Assembly: GCF_000755245.1 (NCBI RefSeq)
Contig: NZ_BBMP01000023.1
Span: 124,001 to 188,000 of the forward strand
Origin: Halococcus sediminicola
GTDB taxonomy: Archaea; Halobacteriota; Halobacteria; Halobacteriales; Halococcaceae
DNA length: 64,000 nt
Direction of reading: 5' to 3'
Below, one piece after another: positions 43,960 through 53,415 of the stretch. Under the pieces are notes generated by a model. The model saw nothing but the letters and a program-made list of their open reading frames with translations. It ran no database searches and was not told the DNA's origin. Position 1 is the first letter of the stretch. Each line of letters starts with the position of its first letter. The translations under genes and the position numbers were made by a program.

Positions 43960-44766
43960 TCACATTTCTTCGATAATCGAGTCGGGATTCGGTCGGAACG
44001 ACCGCATCATTCCATTTGACAGTTCCCTCACGGTGTTCGTGCAGGGGTTCTCACTATCTCTCAGGAAGAAGGTGCTAAAGCTGACCGGGTAGTATTCCGA
44101 TCCACTACCTGACCCCTCGTGTGGTGGGTACAGCGCATAGTGGCTGTAATCGCTTTCAAATGTAGCCATCACGCGAACTGTCTCGCCAGCGAAATCGAGT
44201 TCCTCGATTTCTTCCCACGTTCGATCAAAGGAGTCGGACTCCGTTGTCAGCTCGTTGAGGTCCTTGGAAACCTTTGCGGGAGTAACCGCATCGTACTCCT
44301 GTACGAGTTTGAGCTGTACCTCGTTTGTCCCGGTCGTGGACTCATCCTTGTCCTTGAATGACTTGCTCTGCCACCACTCAACATCACCGCCACTCTCATC
44401 TCCGCCCACTATTTCTGGTTGCTCCCACTCACTCGGATAGTCGAACGCGAAGACGAATGCCGTACCCGCTGTATCGTACGCCGTAAGGTTCGATTTCAAG
44501 ACGTCACACTTAGCAGGCTCTGATACGGGCCCGCCTGAACCGCCATCATTACTCGTCTCCGTCGGTGCATCGGGTTTTTCCCCACCCTCCTGTGCGTTGT
44601 TCGTGTCGGCGGAACTTCCACTGTCGCCGCCTGATCCGTTCCGTTTCTCGGCTTCCGCACCGAGACAGCCCGCGACACTCGCTATACCGGTGGCGAGCGC
44701 GCCAGCGCCGATTGCTTTCAAGTACGTCCGTCGGTTCGTTCGTCGATCTGCTGTGTCGTATCGCAT
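43960..44766 (-). CDS. Tat lipoprotein with PsbP-like-type domain
   Basis: A 268-residue protein. It has a Tat signal (NRRTYLKAIGAGALATG), a lipobox VAGCLG near residue 34, and a low-complexity Gly/Ser/Asp/Glu linker to about 85. The domain that follows has FAFDYPSEWEQPEIVGG and YVLKLVQ-like strands, then ETVRVMATFESDYSHYALY. The F-x-YP-x-x-W start and strand order suggest a PsbP-like or DUF1795-type fold. The cytoplasmic protein at 48840 shows the same start (FVFTFDRPTTW). Role unknown. Confidence 0.7.
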   Translation of the reverse strand: MRYDTADRRTNRRTYLKAIGAGALATGIASVAGCLGAEAEKRNGSGGDSGSSADTNNAQEGGEKPDAPTETSNDGGSGGPVSEPAKCDVLKSNLTAYDTAGTAFVFAFDYPSEWEQPEIVGGDESGGDVEWWQSKSFKDKDESTTGTNEVQLKLVQEYDAVTPAKVSKDLNELTTESDSFDRTWEEIEELDFAGETVRVMATFESDYSHYALYPPHEGSGSGSEYYPVSFSTFFLRDSENPCTNTVRELSNGMMRSFRPNPDSIIEEM

Positions 44767-44793
44767 TGGATTATCTTCTTTTTCCGGTGATGT

Positions 44794-45231
44794 TCACGCT
44801 AGTTTGTCGGCGATGCCGGCAGCAACAGGTATCCGGACTGCCTCGCCCTGGTAGGCCTTGATCATCAGGTAAACCCACGCGCCGAAGCCGCCGACAGCGA
44901 GGATAAGCCAGACTACTCCGAGGATCAGCGAGACGAGACTTCCGACGAGGAATCCACTGTCGCTCCCGCTGAACATCACCGTCGTGAAAACGAGTTGAAC
45001 GACGGTCAACACGACCGACGCCACGATGAGCAGAACGTTGAATGCCATGCTCTGGGCGGCGTGCCATCGCACGAACCGGTTGTCTCTCTTGATCAGATAG
45101 AAGATCAGTCCCGAGATGAATCCGAACAGGTACGACAGTGCCCCCGCGACGTTGCCGTCCAGTTCCGATTCGTTCGCCGCGGCCGGTGCCGCAGGATCTC
45201 GCTCAACGTCGATATCTTGTGTGCTTGCCAT
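44794..45231 (-). CDS. DUF4870 (Tic20-like) membrane protein
   Basis: A 145-residue protein. An acidic cytoplasmic start is followed by four helices. The first bears GALSYLFGFISGLIFYLI, then KRDNRFVRWHAAQSMAFNVL, the DUF4870 hallmark loop (F-x-R-x-H-x-x-Q). The last helix is followed by GEAVRIPVAAGIADKLA. Members resemble the plastid import protein Tic20, but the archaeal function is undefined. It is upstream of the two lipoprotein genes on the same strand, with a 28-base gap to the first. Confidence 0.87.
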   Translation of the reverse strand: MASTQDIDVERDPAAPAAANESELDGNVAGALSYLFGFISGLIFYLIKRDNRFVRWHAAQSMAFNVLLIVASVVLTVVQLVFTTVMFSGSDSGFLVGSLVSLILGVVWLILAVGGFGAWVYLMIKAYQGEAVRIPVAAGIADKLA

Positions 45232-45611
45232 GGTGTTCTCCAGTTGAGTACGTTCGTCGTTCGAACGGCGGCGGAGTTATCCGCGCACAGCTATCGGAAA
45301 GGACGAGGAATGATTATAATCATCGAGCGAAACTCTCTCATCTACTGAAAATAATCCATGACCCGAGACAATTCCCACTCGATGACGTCATTGCGCGTTC
45401 ACCCGTGACTGTTTCAGGGCCATCTATCTAGCAACAACGAAAGGAACCAATCCATCCGATCTGCTCTGCAATTCGGCGACAAACAAATTTCCGGCCGTTG
45501 TCTGAGTGTTTTTAGAATTGGTAAATAGTTATATGTATGAACGGTATAGGTGAATTTGATATGACGAAAGCTAACTCACGACGAGGAAGATAACGGACGA
45601 GGCCATTCACA
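45232..45611. other. Divergent promoter region
   Basis: 380 bases between the DUF4870 gene (left) and the sensor regulator (right). It contains an AT-rich block (GGTAAATAGTTATATG at about 45519-45534) suited to a promoter for the right gene. No coding frame is credible. Confidence 0.4.
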
Positions 45612-47795
45612 ATGGTACTTTTCGTCACAGCGTATCTCACACTACTCGGCTTCTCAGCGGTGATCACTGGCGGGATAGCGGTCTACGCGTGGCACCGGCG
45701 GGATGAACCCGGTGCAGGCCCGTTCGCTGGGTTGATGGCGGCGACGGCCCTCTGGGCGATCTGTGCGGCCGCAACGCTACTGGCGCATGACCCAGAGATA
45801 CATCTCCTCATCGAGCAGGGACAGTGGGCTGCGACCGTGTTCGTTCCGGTTTTCTGGGTGCTATTTGCTCTGACATACACCGGTCACGACGAACTCGTCT
45901 CGGGATGGACTGTGCTCTTGCTATCGATAGTTCCGCTGGTGTCGCTCGCATTGGGGTTAACGAACCCGCTACACGGTCTCGTCTGGGCGGATACCCAGGT
46001 CTACGTTGCGAACGGTATGGCAATCGCAACCAGACAGCCTGGTGATTGGTATTGGCTATTTGTGGTCTATGCCTACACGCTCATCGGTGTCGGAACATTC
46101 CTGATCTTCCGACTGGTGTTCGTCTCGGACTATCTGTTCCTCGATCAGGCTGTCCTGCTGGTCGTCGGTACCATCGTTCCACTAGTCGGCAACATGGTCT
46201 CCGTAACCGAAGTGACGCCGTTGCCTGGAATCGACGTTACACCGTTTGCGTTCACCGTAACTGGTCTCACGTTTGGGTATGCGCTGTTCCGTCGGCGACT
46301 GTTTGAGTTGGTGCCCGCGACCCGCCGGCTCGGGCGTGATACCGCCATCGCCACCCTCGACGATGCCATTCTCATCCTCGACAACAACTATTACGTTATC
46401 TATCTCAATCCCGAAGCCGCCGATGTCCTCAACTGCGATCCACGAAAAGCACTCGGCACATCAGCAGCGGATCTCGTCGATACCTCCGCTATCGAATTCG
46501 ACGTGCCGGATGCACTCGCCGAGCTCCACATAGAGGGGCAATTCTACGAAGCCCGGACCTCCACGATTACGGATCGGCGCGGCTTCGAAATCGGGCACAC
46601 CCTCCTCCTCCATGATATCACCGCACGCAAGCATCGCGAACGCCGCCTCCGCAGACAGCGTGACGAGCTTGCACAGCTCGACCAGCTCAACGAAGCCATC
46701 CGTGACATCACTCAAGCATTCGTGAACGCCACCAGTCGGACCGCCATTGAGGAAGTCGTCTGTGATCGGCTGACTGCCTCAGACCTGTATACCGAGTCGA
46801 GTATTATTATCGACCCATCTGACGAAATCGTTGCCGGTGATGGCGGTGAGGATATCGAGGGAGGTGCCAGACCGATAGCGATTCCCACAGCGGGACCTGC
46901 GAAAGAGGCTGTTTCGTCGATTCCCGAGATACGTCCCGATGTTCTCGATACCAAACACGGCTCGTGGTCGGTCATTCCATTGGGGTATGGTCAGTCGATC
47001 TATGGCGCACTTGTCCTCTACACGACGCGACTCGACGCGTTCGAGTCACGAGAACTCGCGATTCTCGGCCAGCTCGGAGAGATAGTCAGTCAAGCCATCG
47101 ACGCCGTCGAAAATCAGCGACTACTGCTCGCCGATACCGTTACCGAAATCACGTTTCAGTGTCCCGATGCTGCACTTGCGGAGGTTACGAAAAAAGCCGC
47201 TTGCCGACTTTCTCTTCAGGGACTCGTGCCTGCGAGAGACGGTGAAGTCCTGGCCTACTACCACGCCATGGATGACTCCGCACAGCACGTTGTGGATACC
47301 ACATCAGGAATTGAAGGTATTGCCAGTATCAGAATGGTTGATGACGCAGACGACATAGTTGAGTTTACATTGACGGATCGGTCGGCATTACTGGCGCTCT
47401 CGAAAGGCGGGACGAACGTCCGCACGGTGGAGGCTAATGAGGGAGAGTATCGGGTCGTCGTCGAAATCGCCTCGGAGACAGATGTTCGGACACTTATAGA
47501 GCGTGTCCGCGAGTACTGTCCGGAAGCGACGCTAACCGCGAAGCGTGATCTCGACCGCCCAGTAGAGACAGGACAAGATTCGCTCCCCGAAGATACTCTC
47601 GACGAACTCACCGACCGTCAGCGCGAAGTGTTGGAGGCATCCTATCGGGCCGGGTACTTTCGATGGCCGCGCGATCGGACGGCCGAAGAAGTCGCCGAAT
47701 CGATCAATATTAGCTCGCCGACCCTCCACAAGCATCTCCGCCGTGCAGAAGAAAAGCTTCTAGGACGAATGTTCGATCCGGACGATCCAGACTGA
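45612..47795 (+). CDS. Membrane sensor regulator: 7TM-PAS-GAF/BAT-HTH_10
   Basis: A 727-residue protein. The histidine-kinase-type 7TM domain is at 1-225. A PAS domain follows (about 245-345: ATLDDAILILDNNYYVIYLN, LLLHDITARKHRERRL), then a coiled linker, a GAF domain (about 365-510), a BAT-type domain (515-655) and a C-terminal HTH_10 (LTDRQREVLEASYRAGYF, AEEVAESINISSPTLHKHLR). There is no HisKA/HATPase, so it is a one-component membrane regulator that would bind DNA directly. The signal is unknown. Tethering a DNA-binding domain to a 7TM sensor is known in haloarchaea. Confidence 0.88.
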   Translation: MVLFVTAYLTLLGFSAVITGGIAVYAWHRRDEPGAGPFAGLMAATALWAICAAATLLAHDPEIHLLIEQGQWAATVFVPVFWVLFALTYTGHDELVSGWTVLLLSIVPLVSLALGLTNPLHGLVWADTQVYVANGMAIATRQPGDWYWLFVVYAYTLIGVGTFLIFRLVFVSDYLFLDQAVLLVVGTIVPLVGNMVSVTEVTPLPGIDVTPFAFTVTGLTFGYALFRRRLFELVPATRRLGRDTAIATLDDAILILDNNYYVIYLNPEAADVLNCDPRKALGTSAADLVDTSAIEFDVPDALAELHIEGQFYEARTSTITDRRGFEIGHTLLLHDITARKHRERRLRRQRDELAQLDQLNEAIRDITQAFVNATSRTAIEEVVCDRLTASDLYTESSIIIDPSDEIVAGDGGEDIEGGARPIAIPTAGPAKEAVSSIPEIRPDVLDTKHGSWSVIPLGYGQSIYGALVLYTTRLDAFESRELAILGQLGEIVSQAIDAVENQRLLLADTVTEITFQCPDAALAEVTKKAACRLSLQGLVPARDGEVLAYYHAMDDSAQHVVDTTSGIEGIASIRMVDDADDIVEFTLTDRSALLALSKGGTNVRTVEANEGEYRVVVEIASETDVRTLIERVREYCPEATLTAKRDLDRPVETGQDSLPEDTLDELTDRQREVLEASYRAGYFRWPRDRTAEEVAESINISSPTLHKHLRRAEEKLLGRMFDPDDPD

Positions 47796-47898
47796 TCGAA
47801 GCCCTGGTAGAAACCATCCCACTGGACGTCGATTTATGCTATCTAGCCCCCGATTATACTCTCTCAAATGTCTTCTGATAGTAGTGTGAGTCAATAAC

Positions 47899-48801
47899 AT
47901 GGCAACAACCGAAGCAACGTCACTAACGGGTGGAGTATCAACAAACGAAAGAACACGGAATACTCCCGAAGACACCACACGAGCGATTCATCGGCTTAGT
48001 GAGGAGAATTCGCCGCTCGACACGCCTGCGCTCATCACACTCGTCAGGCGTGCACCGGCACTCGCTGCACTACGCGAACAGCCGCTCGACCGTCGGGATT
48101 TAGAGGACTGTCTTGACGTCTCGAAACCCACAGTCCACCGGCTCACACGGACACTTGGCGAGATGGGTCTCGTCGAGAGAACAAACGGGATATTTGTTCT
48201 CACGAAACTGGGCGAAGCCGTCGCCGACGTGGTCGCCGAATTCACGCGAAGCGTCGAGACGGCCTACCGGCTTACTCCCCTCATAGAAACCATCCAAGAC
48301 CGATATTCCGACTTCGATATCGCGGTATTCGAAGACGCGATTGTGACGACTGCCGAGCCAAGCAACCCCTATCGTCCAGTACAGCGGTACTGCTCGCTCA
48401 TTGAGGAAACGAGAACTCTGCGTGGATTCGACACAACAATGCTCTCGCCACAGCACGTCGATGCGGTACACAGACGGGTTTGTGACGGGATGGAAGCGGA
48501 ATTCGTCTACCCACCGGCCATCGCCGCTCACCTCTCATCAACATATTCAGAACGGATGGCGGAGATGATCGAGAGCGGCCGTCTCGATTTCCGCGTCCAT
48601 ACTGACATCTCACATGGAATTGTCATCTTCGATGAACGAGTCGGGATCAGGAGCTACTGTGAGACCACCGGTGCGCTACGGGCATTTATCGACACTGACT
48701 CGCCAGACGTACGCGAATGGGCCGAAACGATACATGACACCCATTGGATGGAGGCTGAACGATTCGAAACGCACTCGGATCTTCCTGAGAGGCCGGGCTA
48801 A
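47899..48801 (+). CDS. FilR1/DUF1724-like winged-helix regulator
   Basis: A 300-residue protein. The N-terminal wHTH (residues 55-115) includes RRDLEDCLDVSKPTVHRLTR and LGEMGLVERTNGIFVLT. The C-terminal ligand-like domain (140-290) has the FilR1 (DUF1724) pattern, ending HGIVIFDERVGIRSYCETTG. These proteins are cytoplasmic transcription regulators. It follows the sensor regulator on the same strand after about 100 bases, and precedes the PsbP-like protein. Confidence 0.85.
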   Translation: MATTEATSLTGGVSTNERTRNTPEDTTRAIHRLSEENSPLDTPALITLVRRAPALAALREQPLDRRDLEDCLDVSKPTVHRLTRTLGEMGLVERTNGIFVLTKLGEAVADVVAEFTRSVETAYRLTPLIETIQDRYSDFDIAVFEDAIVTTAEPSNPYRPVQRYCSLIEETRTLRGFDTTMLSPQHVDAVHRRVCDGMEAEFVYPPAIAAHLSSTYSERMAEMIESGRLDFRVHTDISHGIVIFDERVGIRSYCETTGALRAFIDTDSPDVREWAETIHDTHWMEAERFETHSDLPERPG

Positions 48802-48839
48802 ATCACTCGATTGCATGGAAGGCGCTCTGGAGTCAACAT

Positions 48840-49568
48840 ATGACAAACAAGACCGAACGGATGGAAACGGCCAAGGGTGGTGCGAAAGCAACGGCGAAGG
48901 CGGGTTCGAGGATTGACGGCGGCAGGCAATCAGTCCCCGAGAGAGGAGACGTTTCCGATGACAGTGTGGGATCCGAGAGCCAAACCGCCACGCTAGTGCC
49001 AAGCACGGAACAGTCGTCGATCGAGGGACCTGCTCACGAGAGGAATACTGAACGGACAGCAGCGAGTGCCACCAACCACCAACTCTGGCCGGATACGACG
49101 CCCTACGGGAACGTGGATGGGAAATTCGTTTTCACGTTTGACCGACCCACGACCTGGCACGTCACGACCATCATCAACGATACGAGTCTCGTGACAGTCG
49201 AACTAGCCCCATCAACAGAGGGAGAAGACGCACGCCCACTCGTTCTGCGGATCAGACAAACTCTCCAGCCAATAGAGACCGAGAGGCTCGAACGATACCA
49301 ACCGAATGGAAAGACAACCGACCCACTCCAGTTCGGCGGACAAGCGGTGGCCGTTAGCATCACCACTCAGAGGCACTCTCACCAGTGGACGGTCGTCCTT
49401 CCAGACGCTAGTGGCTCCTATCTGGTTCAACTTACCACGGTCCACACTGACAACACTGCTACAAACCAAATTGACGGCGAATCATCCGACCGTATCGAGG
49501 AGTTACGGCAACTCGGAATACAAGTTCTGTACAGTTTCCGGCCGATGAGTGTCGAAACAGTGACCTAA
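48840..49568 (+). CDS. Haloarchaeal protein with PsbP-like-type domain, no signal
   Basis: A 242-residue protein. Residues 1-85 are hydrophilic and disordered-looking (KGGAKATAKAGSRIDGG), and 90-242 form a beta-rich domain beginning GKFVFTFDRPTTWHVTTII. The domain start resembles that of the lipoprotein at 43960 (FVFAFDYPSEW). There is no signal peptide or TM segment, so it would be cytoplasmic. It follows the FilR1-like gene after 38 bases. Function unknown. Confidence 0.65.
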   Translation: MTNKTERMETAKGGAKATAKAGSRIDGGRQSVPERGDVSDDSVGSESQTATLVPSTEQSSIEGPAHERNTERTAASATNHQLWPDTTPYGNVDGKFVFTFDRPTTWHVTTIINDTSLVTVELAPSTEGEDARPLVLRIRQTLQPIETERLERYQPNGKTTDPLQFGGQAVAVSITTQRHSHQWTVVLPDASGSYLVQLTTVHTDNTATNQIDGESSDRIEELRQLGIQVLYSFRPMSVETVT

Positions 49569-49654
49569 TAGACGAACAGCACATCGGGAGATACATATAT
49601 CAATTAGGCAGAGTGCAACGACGAGTGGAAACATGATTCGACAGGAGTGTCGAG

Positions 49655-50017
49655 TCAATCGTATTCAATCTCGTGACGATCAAGGAGTTCCAGCAACGTT
49701 TCCATGCCGCGGTCGATATCGAGACCGAAGAGGGTGATGTGCGCGCGTGGGTGTCTCCTCGGTTCGGGTTCGAAGTGTGCCGTCAACTCGATACCATCGA
49801 CATGGGCATAGCCGCGAATATGGACCTGCCACCACTCGAATCCGGACGGATGAGCGAAGCGTTCAATTCGCCGGACGTTGAGGATTTCGTCGCAGTAGTT
49901 GTAGGACATCATCCACCCCGAAACGAAATCGTTCTGACTGAGCAGATCCGCTACCGCTTCTCTCGACTGTGGAACAACAACTGACTGTTCGGGTGGGCGC
50001 GGTCGGGTGAAACACAA
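49655..50017 (-). CDS. Haloarchaeal protein of unknown function, 5' end probably disturbed
   Basis: The convincing part is the C-terminal about 105 residues (VVVPQSREAVADLLSQNDFV, EWWQVHIRGYAHVDGIELTA, ITLFGLDIDRGMETLLELLD). The frame stays open to 50416 through the miniature element, where it begins MKIEEAVKKIIQVVAVLVC, which looks like a genuine start. The nearest usable start in the downstream part is TTG 50017. The original start may have been cut off when the miniature element inserted. Confidence 0.5.
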   Translation of the reverse strand: MCFTRPRPPEQSVVVPQSREAVADLLSQNDFVSGWMMSYNYCDEILNVRRIERFAHPSGFEWWQVHIRGYAHVDGIELTAHFEPEPRRHPRAHITLFGLDIDRGMETLLELLDRHEIEYD

Positions 50018-50159
50018 CTTCCGGAACCACCAGAAACCTCCACGAAGGCTTCTACGTGGTAGATATCGAGCCTGCCGCGTAGTTGCAGTGAATATTATAG
50101 CCGAACTGCTGAAAAGCGGTCGCTGCGTGAGAATTTTTACAGCTAAATGTTCAGCAGCC

Positions 50160-50355
50160 GCGAAAGCCCACGAGTTCACTCGTGGGATACGGTGGCGTAA
50201 GGTACTTGTCCGATCCGCGCCGTTCCTTCGACACGGTAGGAACGGGGGAGCCGAACCGACACAACGCCTCTTGAGACCGGGACCGCTTTGCCCTCGATTG
50301 GGTCTAAGTCCTGTCGTGGACGGAGGAAGCCCCACGAGTTTACTCGTGGGAGCCA
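50160..50355. mobile_element. Miniature IS200/IS605-derived element (PATE-like)
   Basis: Two nearly identical hairpins, CCCACGAGTTCACTCGTGGG (50167-50186) and CCCACGAGTTTACTCGTGGG (50331-50350), enclose about 145 bases without a gene. The right hairpin is identical to the left-end hairpin of element F (59393-59412). This fits the palindrome-associated transposable elements described in Haloquadratum: non-autonomous ends moved by a TnpA elsewhere. Confidence 0.75.
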
Positions 50356-50635
50356 TCACACAGACAAGCACCGCAACGACTTGAATAATTTTCTTCACGG
50401 CTTCTTCGATTTTCATGAGTTCACTCTGTTCTGTTTGTCGCTTGTTCGTCCAACTGACAGGAAGCTGTTGCCAACGAGTATGACGGGTGATACCAGATTA
50501 TAGGTATCGAGCAGAACCGTCTCAGTAGACGAAACCGTAGCAGGGCCTGAAACGGTCTCACGCGGTGAATACATTTCTACACCGGTGTTTTCTATCAATA
50601 GAGCCGCCTCGGGTGGCTCAGGAGAAGATACACCA

Positions 50636-51361
50636 ATGAATCTCGACGAATTCGTGGACTCGCACGAACCAGGGGAGACAGGAGAGACGTTCGAACTCGA
50701 AAGCTCGAAGATGCTCGACATCGCGCTGGACGGAAACATCATGGGCAAAGCAGGCTCAATGATCGGCTACACCGGCGACATTGCTTTCGAGCGCAAATCC
50801 GCCGGTGGTGGCCTGAAAGGCATGCTCAAAAAGCGCGTTACCGGCGAGGGAGGCGTGATGATGCAAGCGTCAGGCAACGGCCACCTCTACCTCGCCGATG
50901 CGGGCAAAGAAGTCCAGATCCTCGAACTCGATGCCAGCGACGAGATCAGCGTCAATGGCAATGACGTCCTCGCGTTCGAGGATTCGGTGGGCTGGGACAT
51001 CAAAATGATGAGCTCAATCGCGGGCACGTCCTCGGGAGGACTATTCAACGTCCATCTCAGCGGACCGGGTCATATCGCCATCACCACCCACGGTAAACCG
51101 CTCGTGGTCCCAACACCGGTCCGAACCGATCCCAATGCAACCGTGGCCTGGAGCGCGAACGTCTCGCCCAACGCGAAACACGATCTCAATATCAAGAGCT
51201 TTATCGGACGCTCGTCGGGCGAGACCTTCCAGCTCGAATTCGCCGGTCAGGACGGATTCGTCATTATCCAGCCGTATGAGGAAATCACCCCTACTGAGAG
51301 CGGCGAGAGCAGCGGAGACGGAAGTACCGGCCAAGGAGTCAGCGTCAGCGACTTCCTCTAA
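50636..51361 (+). CDS. AIM24 family protein
   Basis: A 241-residue protein started at ATG 50636 (MNLDEFVDSHEPG). The AIM24 beta-barrel features are LDGNIMGKAGSMIGYTGDIA, GHLYLADAGKEVQIL, then DVLAFEDSVGWDIKMM and FNVHLSGPGHIAITTHGKP. The C-terminus is Gly/Ser/Glu-rich. AIM24 proteins (TraT/TerD-like barrel) occur widely and lack a settled function in archaea. It stands alone between the miniature element and gvpA. Confidence 0.88.
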   Translation: MNLDEFVDSHEPGETGETFELESSKMLDIALDGNIMGKAGSMIGYTGDIAFERKSAGGGLKGMLKKRVTGEGGVMMQASGNGHLYLADAGKEVQILELDASDEISVNGNDVLAFEDSVGWDIKMMSSIAGTSSGGLFNVHLSGPGHIAITTHGKPLVVPTPVRTDPNATVAWSANVSPNAKHDLNIKSFIGRSSGETFQLEFAGQDGFVIIQPYEEITPTESGESSGDGSTGQGVSVSDFL

Positions 51362-51600
51362 TTTGCTACAGCGATTGGCGCTGATTACCAGGTTTTATCT
51401 CTTGAGTTGTCCACCCACAGAGCGATAGAGTCTCTCGAAATCGCCAACGGTAGCCGATACGACGAGAATCTACGAACCTCTCCCCTCCCCCTTCCTTCAG
51501 CTAATGCCGATAGTAGGCGTGTCGCCAGCGGACGCAAAACCACGGTACCTGCCCGTGCCAGCCCAAAGGATATTGTAGTGGGCAGAGTTAGGGAGTTGCG

Positions 51601-51909
51601 ATGAGCGCACGACCATCGAGCGACAGTCTGGCAGAAGTGCTCGACCGCATCCTCGACAAGGGAATCGTCATCGATATCTGGGCAAGAGTGTCGATCGTCG
51701 GCATCGAGATCTTAACTGTGGAGGCCCGCATCGTCGTCGCTTCAGTTGATACGTTCCTCCACTACGGCAAGGAAATATCCAAATTGGAGATGGCATCCGA
51801 ATCGGGTGACCTCCAAGAACTGAAAGACCTCGACCTCGGTACGTCACCAATGACTCAGCCCGAACCCGACGAGCCGGAAGTCCGCATCGAAGAGGAAGCC
51901 GAACAGTAG
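51601..51909 (+). CDS. gvpA: Orphan gas vesicle structural protein GvpA-like
   Basis: A 102-residue protein. Residues 8-57 match GvpA closely: SLAEVLDRILDKGIVIDIWA, then RVSIVGIEILTVEARIVVAS and VDTFLHYGKEI. The C-terminal 40 residues are acidic. GvpA is the rib protein of the gas vesicle wall and normally ends shortly after the core. No gvpC, F-M, N or O gene is nearby, so this copy cannot build vesicles locally. It may assist a cluster elsewhere, be a relic, or form a different assembly. Confidence 0.85.
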   Translation: MSARPSSDSLAEVLDRILDKGIVIDIWARVSIVGIEILTVEARIVVASVDTFLHYGKEISKLEMASESGDLQELKDLDLGTSPMTQPEPDEPEVRIEEEAEQ

Positions 51910-52341
51910 AATACTGCGAGATATCGAGCAGCAATTCATGTATTCAGCTTGGAAACAAATAGCACATAAATTCGACTGTACGAGCATGCGATAGACGAAC
52001 TACGTGACGAGTTCGAAGGAATGGACGAACCCCGGGCAGCTGAAGTGCTGCGCGAGACCGAAGCCGACGGCGAGAAAAAGGCAGGAGCCAAGACCATTCA
52101 CGAGTGCCTCAACTCAAACTCGCTTTAGCAAACCTCTGATTCGGCAGTTGTGGTGAAGCTGATTGCCAGTCTAGACAACACTCAAGTCAAAACACTAACC
52201 ACGACTGTTCAGTATTATCACAACCGTAACGAGCGAATCAAGCGCTTGGTAACGGTTGGTAACGATAGTGAGAGCCACAGGGGGGGACCTCCAGAAAGAG
52301 CTTCGACAACTGTTTTGCGTGCTCATCACCTATCGAGTAGT
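51910..52341. other. Spacer with a possible relic ORF
   Basis: One + frame from about 51966 to 52128 reads LYEHAIDELRDEFEGMDEP, then RAAEVLRETEADGEKKAGAK and IHECLNSNSL before TAG. It looks like a real acidic, helical C-terminus but has no start other than ATG 52021 (35 residues). It may be the tail of a lost gene. The rest of the space is upstream DNA of the protease gene. Confidence 0.4.
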
Positions 52342-53328
52342 ATGTCGGTGTCGTCGCGTCGCCCGCGCGGGCTTGCCGTTCTGCTGGGAACATGGTTGCT
52401 TGCTATTGCTGGAATCGGGGTTCTCGTTGGCTCGCAACTGCTCGGTGCGCTTCTCGCCGAGGGAACGCTCCCGTCAGTATTCGTTTTCACAGGCGGACTC
52501 GCACTGGTATTCGGCTACCTGAGCTATCGGGCGAACACCAACCGTTTCCTCTCACGGCTCGACGTAGCCCCACTCACGACCGCACATGCACCGAACATTC
52601 ACGCGAGTGTCGACCGCCTGACGCGGCGGATGGATGTCAACCGGCCCGAAGTCTACGTTGCGCGTCTCGGCCAGCCCAACGCGTTCGCGCTCGGCAATGG
52701 AACGCTTGTAATTGATCAGTCGCTTATCCGCTTGCTGACGCCAGCGGAACTCGAAGGAGTGCTCGCGCACGAACTCGCCCATCTCGAAGGCTACGATAGC
52801 CTCCTGCGGGCGCTCGCAACGAGCCTGCTACGGACCGTAACGGCGCTCGTGCTGGTCGTGGTTGTACCGTTCGTAGTGACTGTCTCGATAGCCTGTTGGG
52901 GACTCTCACTGGTCGTGGGCCGTCCAGTGCGAGGCCCCGACAGCGTTGGCAGTGGCCTCCGCAGCGGGTTGCACCGGCTGGTGATGAGTTTGGTCGTCAT
53001 GCCGACGCTGGCACTCCAGGCCTACGCTCGCCGTCGGGAGTATGCGGCTGACGACCGGGCCGTGGCGGTCCTCGATGATCCACTCGCACTGGCTCGGGCA
53101 CTCAAAAAGATCCAGCGCGCGAACGAACCAGGCCGGGGGCTGCTCTCGTGGCTACTCCCGAATCGCCAGCACACTGAACGCACACGAATGGAGCGAGCGT
53201 TTGCAAGTCACCCACCAACTGACGAGCGCGTCGAGCGCGTTCGAGAGGCCGCAACCGCCGCTAGAGCGAGCGCGGGTCGGGCCGGTAGCAACACGTCGAC
53301 AGCAACTGAGGCTCACCAAGGTTGGTGA
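52342..53328 (+). CDS. htpX: M48-family membrane metalloprotease (HtpX-like)
   Basis: A 328-residue protein started at ATG 52342 (MSVSSRRPRG); a longer frame from 52150 begins in spacer sequence. TM helices are at about 10-30 and 38-58. The zinc motif HELAH near residue 143 lies in LEGVLAHELAHLEGYDSL, and the third ligand Glu is probably in RRREYAADDRAV near 230. Two further TM helices lie between. HtpX-type proteases degrade misfolded membrane proteins with the active site in the cytoplasm. It stands alone. Confidence 0.9.
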   Translation: MSVSSRRPRGLAVLLGTWLLAIAGIGVLVGSQLLGALLAEGTLPSVFVFTGGLALVFGYLSYRANTNRFLSRLDVAPLTTAHAPNIHASVDRLTRRMDVNRPEVYVARLGQPNAFALGNGTLVIDQSLIRLLTPAELEGVLAHELAHLEGYDSLLRALATSLLRTVTALVLVVVVPFVVTVSIACWGLSLVVGRPVRGPDSVGSGLRSGLHRLVMSLVVMPTLALQAYARRREYAADDRAVAVLDDPLALARALKKIQRANEPGRGLLSWLLPNRQHTERTRMERAFASHPPTDERVERVREAATAARASAGRAGSNTSTATEAHQGW

Positions 53329-53415
53329 AGTCCATCACCTGCCAGCTGGCTGATTTTTCGGCGCTATTGCGGTGAGTGGTTCACCTATTTGGAGGCTCGC
53401 GGTCGAACGGCGAGT

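Noticed and set aside
45260-45300. GTTCGAA-like sequence suggestive of a tRNA T-loop
   Set aside because: No acceptor or anticodon stem could be folded around it; no tRNA gene was found anywhere in the window.
51601-51909. Considered as GvpJ or GvpM instead of GvpA
   Set aside because: The WARVSIVGIEILTVEARIV core matches GvpA better; only the overall length is GvpJ-like.
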